Shown piece by piece: positions 17,669-25,346 of a stretch of 64,000 nt of DNA. The DNA is taken from contig JBGSNZ010000036.1 of NCBI GenBank assembly GCA_041739345.1, positions 1 to 64,000 on the forward strand, given 5' to 3'. The DNA is from DIGJ01 sp041739345 (GTDB taxonomy: Bacteria > Bacillota > Clostridia > Lachnospirales > Lachnospiraceae). Numbering within the stretch: the first letter of the stretch is position 1; each line of letters opens with the position of its first letter. Under the pieces are notes generated by a model. It made no database searches. It was not told the DNA's origin and saw only the letters and a list, made by a program, of their open reading frames with translations. The position numbers and the translations under genes are program-made.

Positions 17669-18442
17669 TTATTTTGGAGCCATCGCTCGTATGGCAAGAT
17701 TCATCATTGTTTTCATCTCCGTAAATATAAAGTCCGAAACCTGCGGCATCATTTCTATAATTAATAAAAGAACTACAAAACCTACAATTATTTTTAATTG
17801 CATACCAATAACAAACATATTCATCTGTGGAGCAACTTTAGCCATAATACCTAGTACAATATTAAGCAAAAGTGTAGTTGCAAATACTGGTAATACGATT
17901 CGGAATCCTATAACAAAATAATCCACTATATATTGGACCATAATCTCATATATTGATGGATTAATTACTGCTTTTCCAATTGGTATGAGTGTAAAAGAAT
18001 CAAATAATGCACTTAATATAAAATAATGCATATTCGTTGCCATTAATAAAAACATAACGAAATACGAATATAAATTACCTGTAATCGTTGTTTGGATCTT
18101 TGATACCGGATCCAAAACGTTAACCATTGATAACCCAATATCCATGTCAATCATCTGTCCTGAAAAGCTTACAATATAGGAACAGATATTTGCGGAATAA
18201 CCAATTAGTAAACCGACAATTGCTTCCTTTGTAACCAAAATAGCAAAACCTATGGTCCCAGAGTAAGTAAGTGGCGTATATTCCAACGAACTTGCCATCA
18301 TAAGTCCTAGAAAAACTGCAAATCCTGCCTTTACTTTCCTTGGTACATTCGATAAGCTGAAAAATGGTGCTGAAAATACAAAGGCAGACATTCGAACGAT
18401 TATCATCAGATAAAATTCTAAATTTTCAACGGTAAAGCTCAT
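17669..18442 (-). CDS. fliR: Flagellar export gate protein FliR
   Basis: 257 aa polytopic membrane protein of the FliPQR export gate. Hydrophobic segments run through the chain, with the family-type start (VENLEFYLMIIVRMSAFVFSAPFF) and the PQMNMFVIGMQLKIIVGF segment near residue 210. It starts 15 bp after fliQ and is followed closely by flhB, with which it interacts. Confidence 0.94.
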   Translation of the reverse strand: MSFTVENLEFYLMIIVRMSAFVFSAPFFSLSNVPRKVKAGFAVFLGLMMASSLEYTPLTYSGTIGFAILVTKEAIVGLLIGYSANICSYIVSFSGQMIDMDIGLSMVNVLDPVSKIQTTITGNLYSYFVMFLLMATNMHYFILSALFDSFTLIPIGKAVINPSIYEIMVQYIVDYFVIGFRIVLPVFATTLLLNIVLGIMAKVAPQMNMFVIGMQLKIIVGFVVLLLIIEMMPQVSDFIFTEMKTMMNLAIRAMAPK

Positions 18443-18457
18443 GCGCTATCCCTCTAT

Positions 18458-18727
18458 CTACTGCAAATATTGACCAAAGTTTTGCGCCAATACTGTCATA
18501 AAATTTGCTATATTTGTCATCATCCAATTTCCAGTCAGCACTATCATTATAAATATAGCTAATAATTTTGGAAGGAACGTGAGCGTCTGTTCCTGAATGG
18601 AGGTAACTGTTTGAAAAATACTAACAATTAAACCTACAATTAACGAAACCGCCAACATTGGAGCTGAACACTTTATGATTAACCAAATAGTTTCTCTTGC
18701 AATATCAATAATTTGCCCTTCTGTCAT
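18458..18727 (-). CDS. fliQ: Flagellar export gate protein FliQ
   Basis: 89 aa with two membrane helices joined by a short loop containing the conserved SIFQTVTSIQEQTLTF segment, the hallmark of FliQ/SpaQ proteins. It forms the FliPQR gate with its neighbours. It lies 19 bp after fliP and 15 bp before fliR. Confidence 0.95.
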   Translation of the reverse strand: MTEGQIIDIARETIWLIIKCSAPMLAVSLIVGLIVSIFQTVTSIQEQTLTFLPKLLAIFIMIVLTGNWMMTNIANFMTVLAQNFGQYLQ

Positions 18728-18746
18728 TTAAATTCCCCCTTTGTTA

Positions 18747-19655
18747 TTAAGTAATATAAAAGGTTTTTACTACTTCGCCAATAATCAAATTCCATCCGTC
18801 TGCCATGATAAACAAGAGTATTTTAAATGGCATAGAAATTGTTGTTGGTGGTAGCATCATCATACCCATTGACATAAGGGTGGAAGCAACAACCATATCA
18901 ATTACAAGAAACGGTAAATATATTAAAAATCCCATTGTAAATGCTTTTCTTAATTCACTAATCATAAATGCTGGGATTAGTACCGTTGTCGGAATGTCAT
19001 CTTCGTTCTTGACTTCTTCTGTCATATCCGAAATTTCTAAAAATAATTTGATATCTTTTGTATTCGTCTGTTGATACATAAAACCACGAATTGGTACAAG
19101 CGCAGCATCAATCGCTTGTTCTTGCGTAATCGTACCCGCTGTTAAGGGTTTGACTGCATTTTCATTTACATCTTTAATTACTGGTGACATGATAAAAAAT
19201 GTTATAAACAAAGCAAGCCCAATCAAAATTTGGTTAGGCGGTGTTGTCTGTGTTCCTAGCGCAGAACGAACAAAATGTAGCACAATTATTATTCTAGTAA
19301 ATGAAGTTACCATTAGAAGAATAGAAGGTGCTATAGAAAGGATTGTAATCATCAACAAAATCTGTAAAGTCGATGATAAACTTGAACTTCCTGCATTGGA
19401 AGAAATATTTAATTGTAAATTATCATTGCTTTCATCCGTTGTATTTGTTGGCTCACGAACCGGTATTTCATCATTCGTCTGCGTGTCATCTGTACTATCC
19501 TCTTTATCTGCATTTTCCGTTTTCTGCGTTTGACCATTACCCACTTCAGATGCATAAACCGGAACATTACAAATAAAGGTTAATAAACACATCAACACCA
19601 GCAGCCCCAGAATATTAATACCTCTTCTCTGCCATTTTTGAATTCGTGTGCTCAT
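18747..19655 (-). CDS. fliP: Flagellar export gate protein FliP, with long acidic insert
   Basis: 302 aa. A cleavable-looking signal peptide (about 10-38, ending VYAS) is followed by an unusual acidic, Asn/Thr/Glu-rich segment of about 50 residues, then the FliP core with LLMVTSFTRIIIVLHFVRSALG and TPPNQILIGLALFITFFIM. The core is normal; the extra segment makes the protein longer than the roughly 220-250 aa usual for FliP. I prefer the ATG at 19653-19655 (AAAGG 9 nt upstream) to the in-frame TTG three codons earlier. Confidence 0.95.
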   Translation of the reverse strand: MSTRIQKWQRRGINILGLLVLMCLLTFICNVPVYASEVGNGQTQKTENADKEDSTDDTQTNDEIPVREPTNTTDESNDNLQLNISSNAGSSSLSSTLQILLMITILSIAPSILLMVTSFTRIIIVLHFVRSALGTQTTPPNQILIGLALFITFFIMSPVIKDVNENAVKPLTAGTITQEQAIDAALVPIRGFMYQQTNTKDIKLFLEISDMTEEVKNEDDIPTTVLIPAFMISELRKAFTMGFLIYLPFLVIDMVVASTLMSMGMMMLPPTTISMPFKILLFIMADGWNLIIGEVVKTFYIT

Positions 19656-19691
19656 GATTACCAACCTTTACTAATTATTCAAACTATTTGT

Positions 19692-20060
19692 TTATTTTTT
19701 CTTTTTCATTATCTTTGCTAAAACATCTTTGAAATCAACATTTAGGTCTGTCGTATTTTGCTCCGGGATGGATAAGTTAATTTCATCCTCTGTTAGTTCA
19801 GTAAGAACTTCTATATGCTCCTTGGATATTCCAAGTGCAACATATTTTGAACCAATTTTTACAATTTGTATGTATTTTGACTGGTTCAATCGAAACGTCT
19901 CAATTACCTGAATATTGTTATTGTTTTGTTGTAAAAATTTTGCCTTACCAATCCATTTGCTGGTATAATAAGCAGCTACCAAAACTAATAAAAATATAAT
20001 TAAAACTCCAAACAGATTGATTAAACTTTCTATTCTAGATATTCCAGTAGCAATATACAT
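19692..20060 (-). CDS. fliO: Flagellar biosynthesis protein FliO
   Basis: 122 aa, short as usual for FliO. One membrane segment (about 13-33, NLFGVLIIFLLVLVAAYYTS) is followed by a small cytoplasmic beta-rich domain (IQVIETFRLNQSKYIQIVKIGSKYVALGI), the typical FliO signature, and a basic end. FliO assists FliP assembly. It lies 2 bp after cheY and directly before fliP. Confidence 0.9.
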   Translation of the reverse strand: MYIATGISRIESLINLFGVLIIFLLVLVAAYYTSKWIGKAKFLQQNNNNIQVIETFRLNQSKYIQIVKIGSKYVALGISKEHIEVLTELTEDEINLSIPEQNTTDLNVDFKDVLAKIMKKKK

Positions 20061-20062
20061 TT

Positions 20063-20425
20063 TTAACCCACCGCTTTTTTAACGGCTTCTAATACTCTAT
20101 CTGCCTGGAAAGGCTTTACAATAAAATCTTTTGCTCCAGATTGAATGGATTCAATTACCATTGCTTGCTGTCCCATTGCAGAACACATAATAATATTTGC
20201 ATTTGCATCGCCCTCTTTAATTTTCTTAAGAGCTTGTATTCCATCCATTTCAGGCATTGTGATGTCCATCATCACCAAGTCCGGTTTTGTTTCATTATAC
20301 TTTTCAACCGCTTTTAAACCGTTTTCTGCTTCTCCAACAATGTTATACCCATTTTTTGTTAAAATATCCTTAATCATCATCCTCATAAAAGCTGCATCAT
20401 CACATATTAAAATATTTTTTGCCAT
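20063..20425 (-). CDS. cheY: Chemotaxis response regulator CheY
   Basis: 120-aa stand-alone receiver domain. The acidic pocket D9/D10, phospho-acceptor Asp54 (MMDITMPEMDG), the CSAMGQQ threonine/serine region and Lys104 in VKPFQ are all present. CheA phosphorylates it, and CheY-P binds the FliM/FliY switch. The position between fliY and fliO matches the Bacillus fla/che order. Confidence 0.96.
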   Translation of the reverse strand: MAKNILICDDAAFMRMMIKDILTKNGYNIVGEAENGLKAVEKYNETKPDLVMMDITMPEMDGIQALKKIKEGDANANIIMCSAMGQQAMVIESIQSGAKDFIVKPFQADRVLEAVKKAVG

Positions 20426-20447
20426 AAGTCTCTCTCCTATCTTTTAA

Positions 20448-21623
20448 TTAACGAATAATTTCGGTAACTCGAATACCAAAACTTTCTTCGATAACAACTA
20501 CTTCGCCTTTTGCTACAAATTTGCCATTTACTAAAACATCAATTGGTTCGCCTGCCAACTTATTCAATTCTATAATAGTTCCAGGTGAAAATTCAAGAAT
20601 TTCTTTTATTGACTTGTTGGTTCTTCCTAATTCTACTGTAACCTCAAGAGGCACATCCATAATCAAATCAATGTTTTCTTGTTGCGTTAATGGACTAATT
20701 GCTCCATTAAAAGTTTGAAATTGAACTGGTTGTACGTTGATATCTGTACCCATCGGCATACCATATGGCATCATTGGCTGTCCCATCATTGGCTGTCCCA
20801 TCATTGGTTGTCCCATCATTGGTTGTCCTTGCTGCATTTGCATATCCTGCGTTGCACTAGCAGTTGGTTGTGATTTAGATACAGGTTGTTTACTAACCGG
20901 TGCAATTGGTTCTGCGACCTCCTCAATCGAAGCACTGTCGCTATCATTTCCTGAAAACTTTTTATATAATTCCTTGGCAAAATCAAAAGGATATAGTTGC
21001 ATAATCTGGCTATCAATTAAATCACCAATTTCCATTCTAAACGATACCTGCACAAATTCTCCATCTAAAAAGGCAGATAAATCACCTTCTAGCGAATCAT
21101 TAAAATCAATTAAGCTGGCAATCGGAGGACTGATATCCACCTTTTTCTCTAGCATGGAAGATAATGACGTAGAAGCAGAGCCCATCATCTGATTCATTGC
21201 TTCACTAATCGCACTCAAATGCAAATCGGTTAGTTCCGCATCTACATTCGTCCCGTCACCACCCATCATAAGATCGGTAATAACCTTAACGTCTGATTCC
21301 TTTAAAATCAAAACATTCTTACCATCTAAACCATCAACATAAGATATTTGAACAAAGACACAAGGTTTGTCATACTGATTAGAAAGTTGATCTAATGTAG
21401 TATTAGTGACATGCGGCGTTGTTATAGTTACCTTATTATTTAAGAGAGTAGATAAGGTTGTCGCTGCTGTGCCCATACAAATATTTGATATTTCTCCAAC
21501 TGCATCTTTCTCAGCAGGGGTAAGTGTTTCGCCATGATATCCGCTGTTCGTATCATCACTTGAATCATCTCCCATACCACTTAAGAGTGCATTTATCTCT
21601 TCTTGAGATAGCATCCCATCCAT
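20448..21623 (-). CDS. fliY: Flagellar switch protein / CheY-P phosphatase FliY
   Basis: 391 aa. The N-terminus MLSQEEINALLSGM resembles the FliM CheY-P-binding peptide. A CheC-like phosphatase domain (about 35-215) contains EISNICMGTAATTL and the second AISEAMNQMMGSAST motif. A Gln/Met/Pro linker with four tandem QPMMG repeats follows, and a C-terminal FliN/SpoA domain (about 315-390, DVPLEVTVELGRTNKSIKEIL). It is thus the FliN of this motor and also dephosphorylates CheY-P. It starts 5 bp after fliM. Confidence 0.96.
   Translation of the reverse strand: MDGMLSQEEINALLSGMGDDSSDDTNSGYHGETLTPAEKDAVGEISNICMGTAATTLSTLLNNKVTITTPHVTNTTLDQLSNQYDKPCVFVQISYVDGLDGKNVLILKESDVKVITDLMMGGDGTNVDAELTDLHLSAISEAMNQMMGSASTSLSSMLEKKVDISPPIASLIDFNDSLEGDLSAFLDGEFVQVSFRMEIGDLIDSQIMQLYPFDFAKELYKKFSGNDSDSASIEEVAEPIAPVSKQPVSKSQPTASATQDMQMQQGQPMMGQPMMGQPMMGQPMMPYGMPMGTDINVQPVQFQTFNGAISPLTQQENIDLIMDVPLEVTVELGRTNKSIKEILEFSPGTIIELNKLAGEPIDVLVNGKFVAKGEVVVIEESFGIRVTEIIR
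20769..20828 (-). repeat. Four tandem 15-bp repeats in fliY
   Basis: Four head-to-tail 15-bp units starting at 20769, 20784, 20799 and 20814, differing at one position, encode repeated QPMMG in the linker of FliY. Slippage could change copy number in steps of five residues without a frameshift. Confidence 0.9.
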
Positions 21624-21628
21624 ATTTT

Positions 21629-22606
21629 CTACTCCTCCCTAATTACTGATGTTAATCGTACTGCATATGCATCGGAAGACGCTCCAGGCAATGCAGTAAA
21701 TTTTCTTAGATTTCCAACAAACACATTCATTTCGTCGTCCACCTTTGTATTTAAGCGAATAATATCGCCTACTTGCATATTCACAAAATCATTGACCGAT
21801 ATTGCACTTTTACCAAGTACCGCTTTAATCGGTATTTTCGCCTTGGAAATTGCTGCTTCGATCGCTTCCTTATAAATACCATCATCTTTTACTTGCATCG
21901 TTGAATACCAATATTTTGTATTCAATTTATCAATAACTGGCTCTACGCATACATAAGGTATACATACATTCATCAAGCCTTCTACTGTACCAATCTTTAT
22001 ACTCATTGTAATTATGGAAGTCATTTCACTTGGAGAGATAATCTGAGCAAACTGTGAATTAGTTTCTATTCGCTCTAGCCTCGGTGAAAGATTTAATACA
22101 CTCTGCCAAGGTTCAATTAATAAGTTCGTACATGTATTGATAACTCTCTGTAATATGATTAATTCAATTTCCGTAAAATCCCTACTTTTTTCAAGTGGGA
22201 CTCCTCCTCCACCAAGCATTCGGTCTACAATTGCGTATCCTAAATTGTCTGCAACCTCCATTATGATATTTCCCTCTAAAGGGGAAAAATTAATGATACC
22301 CAAAAGCACCGGGTTAGATAATGCATTGGAAAATTCAGAATATGTAATAGCCTCCGAATTCATAACTTCTACTTGAATGTTTTTTCTAAGATATGCTGGT
22401 AGATGTGTTGATAATAGTCTTCCATAATGTTCAAAAATAATCTCAAGTGTTCGAAGATGTTCTTTTGAGAATTTAGAAGGTCGGGCAAAATCATAATTTT
22501 TTACTTGCCTTGCACCCGTATCTTTCATCTCATCTGCATCAAGCTCTCCACTACTAAGGGCCGCAAGTAAGTTATCTATCTCGTTTTGCGATAGGACATC
22601 GCCCAT
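21629..22606 (-). CDS. fliM: Flagellar motor switch protein FliM
   Basis: 325 aa. The N-terminal CheY-P-binding peptide MGDVLSQNEIDNLLAAL is followed by the CheC-like middle domain (about 45-225, with DRMLGGGGVP near 130-139) and a C-terminal SpoA domain that joins FliN/FliY in the C ring. Length is normal. The ATG has GAGGTGA upstream. A 139-bp gap separates it from fliL and holds a possible promoter. Confidence 0.96.
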   Translation of the reverse strand: MGDVLSQNEIDNLLAALSSGELDADEMKDTGARQVKNYDFARPSKFSKEHLRTLEIIFEHYGRLLSTHLPAYLRKNIQVEVMNSEAITYSEFSNALSNPVLLGIINFSPLEGNIIMEVADNLGYAIVDRMLGGGGVPLEKSRDFTEIELIILQRVINTCTNLLIEPWQSVLNLSPRLERIETNSQFAQIISPSEMTSIITMSIKIGTVEGLMNVCIPYVCVEPVIDKLNTKYWYSTMQVKDDGIYKEAIEAAISKAKIPIKAVLGKSAISVNDFVNMQVGDIIRLNTKVDDEMNVFVGNLRKFTALPGASSDAYAVRLTSVIREE

Positions 22607-22635
22607 TCCATCTCACCTCACAGTCACTTTAACTT

Positions 22636-22664
22636 ATCATAACATACTTCCTTGTCAAGATAAA
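22636..22664 (-). promoter_or_regulatory. Possible extended -10 promoter of fliM
   Basis: TATGAT (22636-22641) is preceded by TGN, an extended -10 element, with a weak TTTATC at 17 bp (22659-22664). An exact TTGACA lies at 22653-22658 but at the wrong spacing. A weak palindromic hairpin ahead of a T run near 22700-22722 may end part of the fliL transcript. Confidence 0.35.
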
Positions 22665-22745
22665 GTCATTAATTACTATATGTTGAATTTTTTTAATTAA
22701 AAAGACAACTTGTTGTATTTTTTACCAATTATTATATGAATAATA

Positions 22746-23255
22746 CTATTGACAAACAAAATTGCCAAAGTATATATCTACAATAAAATCTGAAGATCCA
22801 AAATGAATACAAAGCTGTTTTAAAACATCTGCTTTAATATCGGTTTGATCAGCAATTGCTTGATCGTAAGTATATTGTGTAAGTGTTGTACCTACAATAT
22901 CCATAATCTTCGAATCCTGATCGGTAATAATTGCATTTAATGCATCATAATCTTCTGAATTTTTATTTATAGAAACTGTAACATAGTCAAGTACTGCAAA
23001 ATGACTTACACCATCTGTATCAATTTTTAAGTTTTTAGTAAGACCCTCTTCTATTTTATGATTTTCTAGATCCTCTACTTTATAAGTATCTTCACCATCT
23101 TGAGTTAATTCTAGTTTAATAACAGCGGCAACCTGTGATATTAATGTATCGGTTTTTTTTACAGTTGGTACAATCGTAAAAATAAGAACGGCTGTCATTA
23201 CCAAGTTAATCAAACATAATGCCATAATTACAATTGTAAGTATATTTTTTTTCAT
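22746..23255 (-). CDS. fliL: Flagellar basal-body associated protein FliL
   Basis: 169 aa with one N-terminal membrane segment (about 5-30) and a periplasmic-side domain ending in VDIYFGNFVCQ, the usual FliL ending. FliL surrounds or stabilises the stator units. It begins 22 bp after motB, consistent with its stator partnership. Sequence conservation is low outside the termini, as usual. Confidence 0.88.
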   Translation of the reverse strand: MKKNILTIVIMALCLINLVMTAVLIFTIVPTVKKTDTLISQVAAVIKLELTQDGEDTYKVEDLENHKIEEGLTKNLKIDTDGVSHFAVLDYVTVSINKNSEDYDALNAIITDQDSKIMDIVGTTLTQYTYDQAIADQTDIKADVLKQLCIHFGSSDFIVDIYFGNFVCQ

Positions 23256-23277
23256 AAGCTAATCACTCCCCTGTTAA

Positions 23278-24138
23278 TCATTGTTGTATATTACTGTATA
23301 TTTTGATTTCGACACGACGATTCTTTGCACGCCCTTCTGATGTGTTATTACTTGCAATTGGTTCATATTCTCCTCTTCCGGATGATTCAAGTGTCTTAGG
23401 ATTAAGTCCTCTTTTCGTTGTTAGATATTCAAACACATTTGTTGCTCGAGCTGTCGAAAGCCACATATTGCTATCATAATTTTTATTATTAATTGGTACA
23501 TTATCCGTATGACCTTCAATCTTAATTTCATATTCATCATAAACTTTAAGAATGGTACCAATTTTATCTAAAATAGGTTCTGCCTTAACTCGCAATATCG
23601 CTTGTCCAGAATCAAATAATATAGCCCCACTCATTGATATTTGAACAAATTGATAATTAGAATCCATTGATACTGCAACAGAATCTTCCAAACCCTGAGC
23701 CTGGGTAGCTTGGCTAACTTCTCCATACAAAGTTTCAATATTTTCTTTTTGTTGTTCTTCTACCTGTTCTTTGTATTCCTCAATCGCTTCGCTTTGAGAA
23801 TCGGAACTAATATCTCCAGCTTCTCCTTGATTTTTTCCATCTCCAGTGTCTTTTCCTTCACTTCCCATTTCACTGTAATATTCACTTATGTCAGATAATT
23901 GGCTAACTCCCTGTGAAATCAACCTTCCATCACCAATTGCTTGTGCTCCTCCTGAAAAAACACTGTAACTATTACTTAACGACGCTGAAATTTCAGCAAA
24001 CTTTTCTGCATCCACGCTTGAAAATGCAAAGAGCAATACGAAGAAACAAAGTAATAAGTTCATAAGATCGGAAAAAGTCGCCATCCATGCTGGCGATCCA
24101 CCACCGCCACCACTTTGCTCTTTTTTCTTTCTAGCCAC
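23278..24138 (-). CDS. motB: Flagellar stator protein MotB
   Basis: 286 aa. The single membrane helix (about 17-40) includes the ion-carrying aspartate in MATFSDLMNLLLCFF. A Glu/Gln/Ser-rich linker leads to the C-terminal OmpA-like peptidoglycan-binding domain (about 165-285) with EGHTDNVPINN and the RRVEIKI end. Start is GTG overlapping the motA stop by one base (TAGTG). Whether the stator uses protons or sodium cannot be decided from the sequence. Confidence 0.96.
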   Translation of the reverse strand: MARKKKEQSGGGGGSPAWMATFSDLMNLLLCFFVLLFAFSSVDAEKFAEISASLSNSYSVFSGGAQAIGDGRLISQGVSQLSDISEYYSEMGSEGKDTGDGKNQGEAGDISSDSQSEAIEEYKEQVEEQQKENIETLYGEVSQATQAQGLEDSVAVSMDSNYQFVQISMSGAILFDSGQAILRVKAEPILDKIGTILKVYDEYEIKIEGHTDNVPINNKNYDSNMWLSTARATNVFEYLTTKRGLNPKTLESSGRGEYEPIASNNTSEGRAKNRRVEIKIYSNIQQ

Positions 24139-24938
24139 TAAGCTTCACCACCCTCACCAATTGCACCGCGGTTTGATGGTGCTAAAAATGATTTTAATTT
24201 TTCTTCGATAACACGAGGGTTTTCTCCTGCTTGAATGGATAAGAGTCCTTCTACCATAACCTCTTTTATTACAATCTCGGATGCATTGTTTGACTTCAAT
24301 TTGTTTGCTACTGGCGTACAAATCCAGTTTGCAATCAAGGAACCATAGAATGTCGTAACAAGAGCGGTCGACATGTTTGGACCTACTGATGACATATCAC
24401 TTAAACTTTTCAACATATTGATAAGTCCAATCAAAGTACCAATCATACCCCAGGCAGGTCCCATAGCTGCCATTACTTCCCAAAAGGCAATTACATCACC
24501 GTGTCTACTTTCAATACAGGTAAGCTCTGTTTCCAAAATACTGCGGACCAATTCAGGGTCAGTACCATCTACTATTAATAAAACGCCTTTTTTCAAAAAA
24601 GTATCTTCGATTCCATTTGCTGCTTCTTCTAATGCCAAAAGTCCTTCTTTTCTTGCAACATTCGACAAATCAATGATGGTTTGGATTGTTTTCACCTCAT
24701 CATTTTGCATTGGTTTCATAATTAAGCTAATAGATGTAAACGAATTTATAAATGAGCCAATATCTTTTGCCTGCATCAACATACATGATAAGGTACCACC
24801 TATTGTTAGAATAACCGAAGGCACATCTATAAAGTTCATAATCATACTAAAAGACTTTCCCCAAACTATACCAAATATAACTAATCCAAAGCAGACTACC
24901 ATTCCTATAATTGAAGCTAAATCCAAAATTTCCACCAC
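24138..24938 (-). CDS. motA: Flagellar stator protein MotA
   Basis: 266 aa as the open frame, with four membrane segments (about 5-25, 35-55, 145-170, 180-205) and the family motif MGPAWGMIGTLIGLINML. MotA and MotB form the torque-generating ion channel. The frame starts at GTG (24938), but a TTG at 24924-24926 preceded by AGGTGG would give the more usual MDLASIIG start and 262 aa. It follows flbD closely and overlaps motB by one base. Confidence 0.95.
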   Translation of the reverse strand: MVEILDLASIIGMVVCFGLVIFGIVWGKSFSMIMNFIDVPSVILTIGGTLSCMLMQAKDIGSFINSFTSISLIMKPMQNDEVKTIQTIIDLSNVARKEGLLALEEAANGIEDTFLKKGVLLIVDGTDPELVRSILETELTCIESRHGDVIAFWEVMAAMGPAWGMIGTLIGLINMLKSLSDMSSVGPNMSTALVTTFYGSLIANWICTPVANKLKSNNASEIVIKEVMVEGLLSIQAGENPRVIEEKLKSFLAPSNRGAIGEGGEA

Positions 24939-24944
24939 CTACTG

Positions 24945-25136
24945 TTATTTTTCGACAAAAAACATTTCTTTCTTGTATAATATTACTAAATTTTTAATAT
25001 CTTGTCTACTCTCTTTTACGAGAATTTTCTTACCTGAAGTTAGTGTAATTACGGTATCTGGTGTTTCTTCGACTATCTCTATTAGCTCTGCATTTAAAGT
25101 AATTTTTGTACCATTCATTCTTGTTAGTTCAATCAC
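24945..25136 (-). CDS. flbD: Flagellar protein FlbD
   Basis: 63 aa small protein of the FlbD family (IELTRMNGTKITLNAELIEIV, then TPDTVITLTSGKKILVKES). It is found next to motA or flgE in Firmicutes and spirochaetes; the precise function is unclear. I place the start at the GTG 25134-25136, 8 nt after AAGGAGG, which gives the canonical (M)IELTR start. The open frame upstream to 25154 includes the Shine-Dalgarno itself and is unlikely to be translated. It is the first gene after a strong promoter. Confidence 0.9.
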   Translation of the reverse strand: MIELTRMNGTKITLNAELIEIVEETPDTVITLTSGKKILVKESRQDIKNLVILYKKEMFFVEK

Positions 25137-25169
25137 AAAACATACCTCCTTCAAGTTTACTATTGTTTC

Positions 25170-25198
25170 ATTATAATCAATTCGAGCCCCTTTTACAA
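25170..25198 (-). promoter_or_regulatory. Sigma-A promoter of flbD-motA-motB-fliL
   Basis: TTGTAA (25193-25198), a 17-bp spacer and a perfect TATAAT (25170-25175), about 34 bp before the flbD start. With the terminator after flgE just upstream, it splits the fla/che cluster here. Confidence 0.7.
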
Positions 25199-25295
25199 GA
25201 ACAGTTCGAATATTGTGACAAAATTAGTCTATATGTTCTATTTTTCGAGTTTTTATTACAACTTATTACAACTTATAGTATCATACTTCACGTAA

Positions 25296-25341
25296 AGAAG
25301 GGGACTGTTGTAAAATGCATATGTTTTACAGCAGTCCCTTT
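25296..25341 (-). terminator. Terminator after flgE
   Basis: A long GC-containing stem (arms about 25298-25316 and 25323-25340, with minor mismatches) begins 6 bp past the flgE stop. The following T tract on the minus strand is short (CTTCTTT), so read-through is possible. Confidence 0.65.
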
Positions 25342-25346
25342 ACTAA

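Noticed and set aside
20769..20828. CRISPR-like short repeats
   Set aside because: The units are contiguous with no spacers and encode a protein repeat in fliY.
22653..22658. Exact TTGACA upstream of fliM as a standard -35
   Set aside because: No -10-like hexamer lies 16-18 bp downstream; the extended -10 at 22636-22641 is a better explanation.
24373..25176. 267-codon plus-strand open frame
   Set aside because: It lies opposite motA and flbD, has no family signature, and motA-flbD coding is unmistakable. It is an antisense shadow.
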